A stretch of DNA of 64,000 bases from Auriscalpium vulgare (taxonomy: Eukaryota; Basidiomycota; Agaricomycetes; Russulales; Auriscalpiaceae): NCBI GenBank assembly GCA_019915015.1, contig JAHBBC010000059.1, forward strand, positions 1 to 64,000, given 5' to 3'. The notes under the pieces are model-generated. The model saw only the letters and a list, made by a program, of their open reading frames with translations. It did not search any database and was not told where the DNA came from. Below are positions 55,846 through 64,000 of this stretch, in pieces. Numbering within the stretch: position 1 is the first letter of the stretch; each line of letters starts with the position of its first letter. The position numbers and the translations under genes are program-made.

Positions 55846-58800
55846 TCATCGAACGTTCGGCGAGCCCGATAGCCTCGGTGCCTTCGCCTCGATTTCTGTC
55901 AGCTGCTGATTCCGCTTGTCTGCAAGCTCCTTCTGTCGTTGTAGAGACCTGTTACGAGATGAGCAGCCATCCAGACCACATGGCCTTGATTGCGAGGACG
56001 TACTTCAGCTGCGTCTCTAGCTCCAACACCCGCTCCTTGTAGCCTTGCTTCTCGCGCTTCACCTTCTCCTCCGCTGCGCGCAACCGCGATTCGTACTCCT
56101 TCACACGCGCCTCCCACTTAGTGTCCGCCGCGGTCGTCTTCTGATTCATGCTCGCCATCTTCTCCTCAGCGGCCGCAAGCTGATTCTGTGCATTGACAAG
56201 CCGGCGTTCGGCGTTGTTCGCGCGCGCCATGAGCGCCTTGACCTCGTTTGAGTCGCCCGGGCCAGGTCGCTTCAGGCTCGCCAGCTGCGACGTCAGTTCA
56301 GACATGGTGGTCTAAGGAGAGGAAACGTGATTAGGGTATAAATTCCTCTCCGTCAATGACAAACCTTGGCCGCATCTAGCTCGCCCTCCTTCGCGCTGAG
56401 CTTGCGCCGCCACGTCGCCTTCGTGTCCGCATACACCTTTAAGCTCGCCTCGAACTTATCGATCTGCTTCCAGCGATTGTCCAGCGACTTGCGCATCTCG
56501 GTCATCTTCTCCCCATACCGCATCTCTGCGTCCTTGACGCGCTTGTCGAAGTCCAGCTGGATCTGGCTGAGTGACTTGAGCCGCGTGATCAGGTTGTCGT
56601 GGAACACGCCGAAGTTCGTGAACGGCTTCGTCTCGGCCTGGCCGCTCTTCTTCTGCATGTACAATCAGCGCATGTTGTCGCGGATAGAATAATCAAGAAC
56701 GCACCGGTGTCTTATCGACGCCAAGGATCCTGTCCATGTACTGGTAGATCGTCAGCAGTAGTGTATTGCGTTCGGTCAGCTGGTCGCGGTACTGGCTCTC
56801 CGCCGCCAACAACGATCGCTGGTCCTTCGACAACCGCGACTCTAGCTCAGCCGCGCGCGAACGGGCTCCCGCGAGCTCGGCATCCGCGCCAGCCAGGCCC
56901 GCCTGCGCCGCGTCGAGTTTCTCCGCAACGTTCAAGCGCGCTTGCGTCTGCGCCGCGAGCTGCGCGGCGAGGTCGCGATTCTCCGCGTGCAGCTTGTCGA
57001 CGGCCCCATCGCGCTCTCGCGCGGATGTCGACCGCGCGTCGAGGTCTGCCCGCGCACGCGTGAGCTCGTCCTCGAGCCGCTCGACGTCGCGCCGCAGACG
57101 GTCGGTCTCGAGCTGTAGCGAAAAGCGCGCGGTTGTGTGGCTCTCGCCAAGCTTCTTGGACTCCGCCTCGACGGCCTGCAGCGCGCTTTGCACCGCCGCG
57201 AGGTCAGCCTCCCGCTGCGTAAGGAGAGCCTGTGCGCGCGCCAGGTCGGCCAGCGCGGTCTGCAGTGCGGACTCCTTTGCTTCTAAGGCACGTCGCTCAC
57301 GTCGTAGGTCTGCGTCGAACTCGCGGGAGGAAGCGTCAAGGTCGGCTTGCACGCTCTCGCGAGCGTCGCGCTCCTTGTTGACTTCCGCAACCAGGTCCTG
57401 GACGTGGCGCGCGAGCTCCTCTTGCCGGGCGCGGTGCGCGATGATGTCCTGGCTGGTGTCCTCGTACAGGCGCGTGACCTCCTCGAGTTCCGCCTTGAGA
57501 TTGGCGACTTTCTGGGTGAAATGTCAAAAGGGAAGGTAGGAGCGGGACAGGACGGACGGACGTCTTTCAACGCGGCGCAGAGGGCCTCGAGACGCTCTCG
57601 CTCGACTGCCTCTTCCGCGCGATCCCGCTCAGCTACGCGTTTAAGCTCCTCCGTGTCCTCCTCAAGTTCGTAGATCCGTTGTCCTAGCTGCTCAATCTCG
57701 CGGTTCGCCAGGGCGATCTCCTCGTCCTTCTCCTCGGCCTCTCGCTCGAGGTGTGCAAACGCTGCCTCATACTTCTCGTGCATGGCTGTGTTGTTCGCCT
57801 CGAAGTCGGCAATCTGCATGCGGAGCTCCTCCGACTCTGCGTCACGATCTGCCAATGCCTGCAATGTGATTTGATATCAGTGGTGAAGGGAAGAACGGAG
57901 GGCCTCACGTCGCGGAGCTCCTCGATCTGGGTCTTTGCCTCGTCGACCTCGCCCTTCCACTCGCCCTCAACGTCGTCGAGGATGCTCTGGTGCTCGTTGA
58001 TGAGCTCGCTGATCTCCTGGCTCTTGAAACCGATCTCGTCCTCCTTCTGCTGCAGCTCGATCGACGCGGCGGCGAGTTTATCCCGCAGCGTGTTGACATC
58101 ATCCTCAGCCGCCTGGCGCTCCTCCCGCTCCTCGAGGATCATTGCGCGGCTCTGGCTGCGCTCGATGGACTCTGCTTCTCGCCGCCGCTCGACGTCCTCC
58201 ACCTGCAGGCGCAGCGCGTCTTGTTGGTCCAACAGCTCCTCTTTCTCCTCGTCGCGCTGCGCGAGCAGATCCGCATGCTCTTCTAGCGCCGCCTTCAACT
58301 CCTCAATCTCCATCTCGAGCTCATCCATCCGCCGCAGATGCCGCACATCCCCGCCGGTGTCGTCTCGCCGCTCGACGATGTCCTTCAAGCGCTCGAGCTC
58401 GTCCATGTTCTCCTCCAGCAGTCGTCGCACATTCTCCAGCTCCTCCTCCAGCTCCGAGTTGCGCTCCTCTGCATCTCGCAGGGCTGCATCATCGGGGCCC
58501 ACCACCCGGCGCCGTCGCAGCTCGCGGATCTCGCGATCCCGCTCTTGCAAGAGCGCCTCGAGCTCCCGCTCGCGGGCCGACCGCCCCGCGCCCTTCTGCG
58601 ACTGCTCAAGCTCGCGCTCCAGTTCGAGGACAAGCTTTCGAAGCTTCTTGAGGTCCATGCCACGCTGCTGGACTTCAATCTTCAGATTGATGTTCTGCTT
58701 GAGCGCGGACTCGACCTGGTCCGGGGCGAGCTGCGCGAGGCGCTCCTCGAGAAAGTGGACCTTGAGCTTGATATTGAAGTTCTCCTTCTTCAAGTTGTCA

Positions 58801-59255
58801 ATGTGCTGGAAGATGGGGATTAGCAGTTGCACTTTGAGGGGGTCACTGCGACGCACCTTCTCCTGGTCCCGGAGAGTGAGATTTGTGCTCTTCACATTCG
58901 CCGCACTAGAACGCCGCTTTCCCCGCCCGTTCAATGGCGTGCCCATCTCGTCCTCCCATCTCTTCTCTCGCTGTGCCGTGTTTAGCACATCAGAATCGAT
59001 GTCGTCCTCGTCGTGATTGGAGAGCCCAAGACGCCGTGCCAGGGGTGTGGCCTCGTCGCCCTTTCTTCGCATAAACCCATGTGGGGGCGATGGCGTTGAG
59101 ACGGGTACGGATGAAGGAGCGGTTGTTTGCGATGATGTCGATGGGATGCGGAAGGATTTTGCGGGTGTTGAGAAACCAGATAGGACAGAGCCAAGAGAGA
59201 GGTCTGGTATAGATTGGCCGGAGGTGTCTGCACGTTGGTTGAGCGCCGCAGACAT
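55846..59255 (-). CDS. CM1-domain coiled-coil protein of microtubule-organising centres (Pcp1/Mto1-like)
   Basis: Proteins with a centrosomin motif 1 recruit gamma-tubulin complexes to spindle pole bodies or cytoplasmic sites. Start ATG 59255-59253 (MSAALNQRADTSGQS). After a disordered N-terminus of about 120 residues comes the CM1 core: TLRDQEKVRRSDPLKVQ..., interrupted by what may be an unspliced intron, then IDNLKKENFNIKLKVHFLEE and RLAQLAP. The next 800 or so residues are almost unbroken heptad coiled coil. Near the C-terminus TLLLTIYQYMDRILGVDKTP and FTNFGVFHDNLITRLKSLSQ are distinct, non-repetitive blocks that could be a targeting module. The last exon joins LETQLK to SLQRQKELADKRNQQLTEIE and ends SGSPNVR at 55846. 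About 1,000 residues in total. Whether it is the Pcp1 or the Mto1 orthologue is not settled. Confidence 0.82.
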
Positions 59256-60087
59256 CGTTCAACGGTGGCTCTGTTCCCTCTCCCTACTGCGCCTCAATCG
59301 TCTTGGGCCCTCTTTCGGCCGTATGTTGTCGAAGTGGCCGTGCCGAAGTCCCTGGTTGCACGGTGAGCAATACACCAAGAGGCCGTCGTTGTAGCTGTAA
59401 GCAGAGATGATACCCCTTCATGTAATGAAAGTTTAGCGATCTGAAGAACGCTGACCTTGGCCGCTGCTCGAGCTCCAATCTTGGAGTGCCTGCGAAGCGT
59501 TCGTTTGGCGATGTCCTCCTAATTTTCTTTGCAATGATGCTGCCCATCAAAATATAAGTCTCTGGAAAATCAAAAAAGCACTCGCCTTAGCTCGCCGCCC
59601 GCCGTTGTCGAGGTGGTTTTGCAGAGGCCGGACCAGTGCCAGTGCCAGTGTTGCGCGAGGCTCGAGCCAAACGCGTGCCGTCACAAATGTCACAGTGTGG
59701 AAGTCACGCAGTATCAGAGGCTAAAGTTGACTTCATGAAGGCTTTTCTTTCCCAAGCTTTGGTACATCATGCATCACCGGCAGGCCACATTTTCCCCTTG
59801 CGCTAATAGTAAGTACGCTGCCCGGTTGTTCTGTTACTCATAAGTAATTTAGCCCCGCCATCTCGTTTAGAATTTCAGGATCTAGGCCCGGTGAATACCA
59901 CAAGCGTGCGATCCGACATTCTTGTCCACTTCAAAACAATTAGTTCGTCAATTGTGTTAATAAAACGTTGTCGTGCTGCGTAAAAAGTATAAGACGTCCG
60001 TGAACAAAACCTATGAAAAAGAACAAGAACGTTTTTCATCAAATACCGAGGCCCAGGTCTGTGAAAACAAAAGACAACGAGCAAGGA
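59256..60087. other. Intergenic stretch
   Basis: Upstream of the CM1 gene and downstream of the protease gene. A spliceable minus-strand small frame at 59259-59547 ends 4 nt before the CM1 start codon and may be no more than leader sequence. Otherwise nothing seen. Confidence 0.5.
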
Positions 60088-61996
60088 CTACAATCCACGA
60101 CCGCCATACCCTTCGACCTTCTCCATCTCCCCCGCCGGTGCCGGGTCGTATAATGGACGATACGCACTCAGGGGCCTGCTCCGCGACTTCCCGATAGCAC
60201 GCTTCTCCGCTTCTCTCCACTTGTATAAACCAAACGCCAAGCTAGCTACAAGCAAAAGAATCAGCCCCCCGCATAGTGAGGCGCCAATGATAACTGCAGT
60301 CCTGTGTTGTTCGAAGTAACCGTGGCTGGGAGAGTCGGAGTCGCTGACCAAGGTCAAGGTCATCCTTCTCAACAGATCCCCGGACGAAGCGTCGTCGGGT
60401 ACGTCAGAAGGCGTAGGGTAGGCTGATGACGTGCTCGATGAGGGTAGTGCCATAGAGGCGGTAGCGCTCGCCACACTACTAGTACCATTGAGACGGACAT
60501 TGACAAAGTCAAGGTGCGCCGCGGTGCTGTTCGTCGTCGAGAGGAGCTGTATGTATGGGTTGGCTTTATTCGGTGTCTGGTCAACAAAGTCACCAGCGTT
60601 GATCAACAGGTAGACGTTTCTCACTGCGCCTGCAATGAGCTGTCGGAGCCAATGAGAAACATCACAGCGCTTACGGAAAGACATGCCCAGAATCATGTCG
60701 AGGTCTGGGTCGCCGTTGAACGTGATAGGCTGGAACTAAGGTAGAAGCAGAGTCTGAGTCGGAAGTTATAGAGGGTAAATGTGCCATACGCACCTGCCCA
60801 ATGCACGAGCCGGCATAAGACGGATCATCTATCTCAGAGCTCATGTCCAATGGGTGAATGGGGTAAGAAACCCCGCCAAATTTGAAAGCGACATTGACTT
60901 CCGCGGTACACGGGATGATCCAAAAGTTGCTCACAGAATCAAATTGTGCCCCCTCTATGCCGGAATAGAAAGACTCCGCGACAGATCTTAAATGGATCAC
61001 TTAGGGCAAGGGAAACCTAGAAAAAACAGAGCATGCACGTACGGCAGAACCTGGGGGAAAGTGAAGCCTGTGTCAAAGACGACGGTCAGCTGCGCCTTAT
61101 TCTGGGTGCTCGGAACACCAGACACAACGGCAGCAGGCTGGCCATCGGGGCCGATGACCCCGTCCTCGTCAAGAAGAAGTTGCCAGTGTTGGTTCGAGAC
61201 ATCGTTTCCTGGGTTAAGGGTGACAGGGAGTTGCGGCTGTTCAGTGATTGCGTCGTAGCCCGGCAGCAATTCCCCAATACTCATGTCGCCAGGATACGGG
61301 TTGCCGGGATCGTTCGACCGGTCAAGCAGCACTGTGAGGATGTTCGGTGCGCTGGCGTTCTGGCGAAATATACTGTCGAGTGGAGGGTCGCCAACCGGCT
61401 GCTCTCCAAGTGCCTCGTAGATTGAAGAACCCCAGAAGGGTCCAAGACCGATGAGCCCTTCTCCGATTCCTATATTGTTGATGTCTGCCTCCACTGTGCA
61501 AGACGTGAGAATAGAACTCACGAAAAGCCTGATCCTCGATGATGCTCCCTAGAAGCTCGAGAGTCGCAAATTTGACGGACCCTTGATTATGGAATTAAGA
61601 GGCAAGCAAGGAGAATGCATAGATGTAGTGCGAACCTTCCACTCCTCCAATCGCATACTGCACTTCAGCAGTGGCGCCCGAATCTCGAGCATTCGGGACC
61701 GGACCAACGACCCAAAGATCCGAGCTTCGTAGGAATGAGTGTCAGCTCTCCACTTGCAAGCTTATCAACTCTTACCTGCCAGTGTCAATGCTCACTTCGT
61801 AGTTAGAGCCCCCCAATGTGATGTTAGTGTAGTAGCCAAAGTTGGTGTCGTTGTCGAGAAGCGAGATTCCTCTCTTGCCCAGCCGTTGGTGAGGGGATCT
61901 CTTCTCCCGGCCTTGAATAGCAAGTCGAACGCCGACGACATTGGCAGCGCATTGGAGGACAAGGGGTAGGTAGAGTGTGATGTGAGGGATATGCAT
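60088..61996 (-). CDS. Membrane-anchored pepsin-like aspartic protease
   Basis: A1-family endopeptidase. Start ATG 61996-61994 (MHIPHITLYLPLVLQCAANV), a secretion signal. A short pro-segment precedes NFGYYTNITLGGSNYEVSI and the first catalytic motif DTG|SSDLWVVG, which is rebuilt by splicing. The second lobe carries LTVVFDTGFTFPQV, so the second aspartate is present but the usual DTGTS/T reads DTGFT. Later: FWIIPCTAEVNVAFKFGG, YAGSCIGQ, and ILGMSF spliced to LIAGAVRNVYLLINAGDF, the typical late beta strand. A Ser/Thr stalk is followed by one membrane helix (TAVIIGASLCGGLILLLVAS) and a basic cytosolic tail to 60088. The layout resembles fungal yapsin-like or CtsD-type surface proteases, with a real transmembrane helix instead of a GPI signal. 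Confidence 0.88.
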
Positions 61997-62823
61997 GGAC
62001 GCGTGACAAAGGGAATGTTGTGAATCTATTCGTTTATTTGAGGCTCGGCAATGTGTACGTGTACATCGCCAGTAGGGGTACCCTCCGAGTCAGGGCGTCA
62101 ACTTCAAGGCGGCTGTCAAAATTATGTCAAAATCAATTGAGTACAAGGTCCGTGCATCCTAGTCCTATGAGTACAGTCCATCACGATTCGTTGCAACGAG
62201 CACTAGTGCGCCCGCACGGCGCAGGCGTCCCTGGAGCACAGCACCGATCTGACTTCCTTCAATAAGTATACAAATGGGCGAAGGAAACAAATCCACACGT
62301 GCACAGGATGCTTGTTTTTGACACAAAGGCACTGCAGCAAATAGGTCGAGGCTTCGTCGATAGCAAATACATTCTTGATCGACAGCGTCCGTGAGCGGCG
62401 TTGCAGAGCACAGTAGCTGCGCAGGCGGCCAACAAGCGCTAGCGAAGACTACAGCCCCCCAGACCGAGGACAAGAGATCGTGCAAGTCATGTCACCTAAT
62501 GTCGCGCCTGCAGAGCCGATGACTATGCGACATGAGATGTGGGGGTACAGAGATGAGAGGCCTCTCAAGGTGCAGTCAGGTTCCACCCGTGTTCAGCAAA
62601 ACAAGTCCATACCTCGGGACAATCGAACCGACAAGCCTCGGGGTGAGTGAAGAGCTCGGAATATCTTACGTGTTTCGCGACGATGGCAATTGGTAAGGCA
62701 GCGCTTGCGTCATCAACTTCGCGCGCTCAGCGAGTCGGTGAGCACACGGTCGGCTTACCTCCCTCGTCCACGAGCCCTTTCTTCTCTCTCTCCTCGAAGT
62801 CGACTGCCGCCAGCGGGTAGTCG
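61997..62823. other. Divergent promoter region
   Basis: Between the divergent protease and Lon genes. A long minus-strand frame at 62666-63262 is antisense to the Lon start and is not supported. No gene seen. Confidence 0.6.
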
Positions 62824-64000
62824 ATGAACTTCTTCGGCAGTCTTCGCGTCGCCGCGACCCGACGAGGAGGCACGTCCGCTCAGCGTGCTCTGAGTAATGC
62901 GTCGACTGCTCGGGTGACTGGAGCACATCGACCCACCGAGCGCGTATTCGCCGAACGCAGGGCCGCCTACTCGACTGTCGTCGATTACTTTCCTCCAAAA
63001 GCCGCGCGGCCACGATGGGTAGACACTGATGCGGAGGTGGCGCAGGAGAACAATTCGGTGCGGTTAGACGGAGGCACGGAGGACCCTGCTGGCTCTTCTC
63101 CAGCGTCGGCGCCGCCTTCCTCTTCATCGTCGTCAGGCGGGAGTAGTTCTGATGGCTCAGACCCACCGAACGCCCCTCCCCCGGACGCGCCGCCGACCCC
63201 GCAGACGTCCATTTCACGACAATCCGTACCTGAAGTCTATCCTCAGGTCCTCGCTCTACCAATAGCGCGACGACCTCTCTTCCCCGGTTTTTACAAGGCA
63301 GTAGTCATTCGGAATCCGCAGGTTGTTGCTGCGGTCAAGGAGATGATGAAGCGTGGGCAGCCGTATCTCGGTGCGTTCCTACTCAAGGACGAACAGGCGG
63401 ACTCGGACGTCATCACGGACATCAACTCGGTGCACAGCGTCGGCGTCTTCGCGCAGATCACGAGCGTATTTGCGGCGAACAGCCCGACAGGGAAAGATGA
63501 AGACAAGGAGGAGGGTTTGACCGCGGTACTATACCCGCACCGCCGTATCAAGATCACTGACCTCGTCAAGGCTGGAGGCTCACAAGTCTCCACCGCCCAT
63601 GTCGAGAGCGTAGTGGAACCCCCGGTGTCTTCCCCAGAGTCATCAGAAGCAACTTTGCCTACCCCTCCTTCTACCCCACCGCCGTCAGAAGAGTCGCTGG
63701 CAGAAGAGCAGGTTGCAAAGCTTCACCCCACGCCGCTTCAAACTTCGTTCTTACAAGACCACGACGTCTCTATCGTCAACATCGATAATCTGGTCACCCA
63801 GCCGTATAACAAAGACGACCAGTACATTCGGGCATTCATGTCCGAGATTGTCTCCGTGTTTAAGGACATCGCCCAGCTCAACCCCCTCTTCCGCGACCAG
63901 ATCACGAACTTCTCTATCAATCAGGTTGCCTCTAACGTCTTCGATGAGCCGGACAAGCTTGCAGACTTCGCGGCGGCGGTCTCCACAGGCGAAGTTGGCG
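62824..64000 (+). CDS. PIM1: Mitochondrial Lon protease, N-terminal part
   Basis: ATP-dependent protease and chaperone of the mitochondrial matrix. The ATG at 62824 follows an in-frame TAG at 62818-62820, so the start is well fixed. MNFFGSLRVAATRRGGTSAQ and following residues are rich in Arg, Ser and Ala with almost no acids, a matrix-targeting presequence. A low-complexity Ser/Pro segment follows. The LON substrate-binding domain opens with VLALPIARRPLFPGFYKAVV and continues with GAFLLKDEQADSDVI, VHSVGVFAQI and LTAVLYPHRRIKITDLV. An inserted Pro/Ser-rich linker precedes NIDNLVTQPYNKDDQYIRAF and MSEIVSVFKDIAQLNPLFRD, matching Pim1-type Lon. The window ends before the AAA+ domain. No intron is needed in this part. 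Confidence 0.93.
   Translation, partial: MNFFGSLRVAATRRGGTSAQRALSNASTARVTGAHRPTERVFAERRAAYSTVVDYFPPKAARPRWVDTDAEVAQENNSVRLDGGTEDPAGSSPASAPPSSSSSSGGSSSDGSDPPNAPPPDAPPTPQTSISRQSVPEVYPQVLALPIARRPLFPGFYKAVVIRNPQVVAAVKEMMKRGQPYLGAFLLKDEQADSDVITDINSVHSVGVFAQITSVFAANSPTGKDEDKEEGLTAVLYPHRRIKITDLVKAGGSQVSTAHVESVVEPPVSSPESSEATLPTPPSTPPPSEESLAEEQVAKLHPTPLQTSFLQDHDVSIVNIDNLVTQPYNKDDQYIRAFMSEIVSVFKDIAQLNPLFRDQITNFSINQVASNVFDEPDKLADFAAAVSTGEVG

Noticed and set aside
57751..59016. 421-codon plus-strand serine-rich frame
   Set aside because: It mirrors the Glu/Lys/Arg-rich coiled coil on the minus strand; such antisense Ser/Leu/Arg frames are expected by codon complementarity.
62666..63262. 198-codon minus-strand frame
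   Set aside because: Antisense to the clear mitochondrial Lon N-terminus; arginine-rich with no motif.
1..64000. CRISPR arrays, operons, bacterial insertion sequences
   Set aside because: The spliceosomal introns and gene families are eukaryotic; no regularly spaced short repeats were seen.

Overview
The window looks like nuclear DNA of a filamentous basidiomycete, most likely an Agaricomycete (mushroom-forming or wood-decay fungus). The evidence is compact genes split by many 40-70 nt GT-AG introns, no operons, and mushroom-typical families: arrestin-like proteins in several copies, a heme-thiolate peroxidase with an N-terminal membrane segment, and a chromodomain Ty3/gypsy element. I place about twenty host genes, one nearly complete LTR retrotransposon, one decayed gene copy and one duplicated promoter.

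Layout. 1-1147 (+): C-terminal part of a Ras guanine-nucleotide exchange factor. 1484-3276 (-): GLFG nucleoporin Nup49. 5201-12280: three arrestin-like paralogues (one +, two -) with a family-16 protein methyltransferase between the last two. 13055-14555 (+): peroxisomal-type adenine nucleotide carrier with a 21-nt micro-exon. 14939-16577 (+): monocarboxylate transporter-like MFS protein. 17024-19800 (-): PX-PB1 scaffold protein. 21782-27909 (-): Tf1/sushi-like LTR retrotransposon with 273-bp LTRs and a CGCCC target-site duplication. 30063-31678 (+): Rai1/DXO decapping nuclease. 32394-33958 (+): replication factor C subunit. 35530-37735 (+): Whi5/Nrm1-like repressor. 39511-40664 (-): chloroperoxidase/peroxygenase-like enzyme. 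41524-43811: a 107-bp promoter duplication, an SDR oxidoreductase and an unknown gene, with a relic of that unknown gene upstream. 44194-46025 (-): tRNA t6A dehydratase (Tcd). 46535-48008 (-): autophagy lipase Atg15. 48690-51456 (-): neutral trehalase. 52807-55311 (-): vacuolar transporter Atg22. 55846-59255 (-): CM1-domain coiled-coil protein of microtubule-organising centres. 60088-61996 (-): membrane-anchored aspartic protease. 62824-end (+): N-terminus of mitochondrial Lon protease.

Most genes are single-copy housekeeping genes. Functional links between neighbours are few; the clearest is Atg15, neutral trehalase and Atg22 in a row on one strand, a vacuolar-recycling and reserve-carbohydrate theme that may be coincidental. 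The hunt yielded: a canonical -1 frameshift heptamer with a possible H-type pseudoknot at the gag-pol junction; a self-priming type primer-binding site; a 38-bp tandem duplication that breaks pol; a duplicated TATA promoter and gene relic around the SDR gene; and a recurring pattern in which otherwise normal host genes lose frame by one base at C or G runs. The last may reflect base-calling error or real mutation. Exon borders were derived by eye from splice consensus plus family conservation; where they are uncertain, the entry says so.
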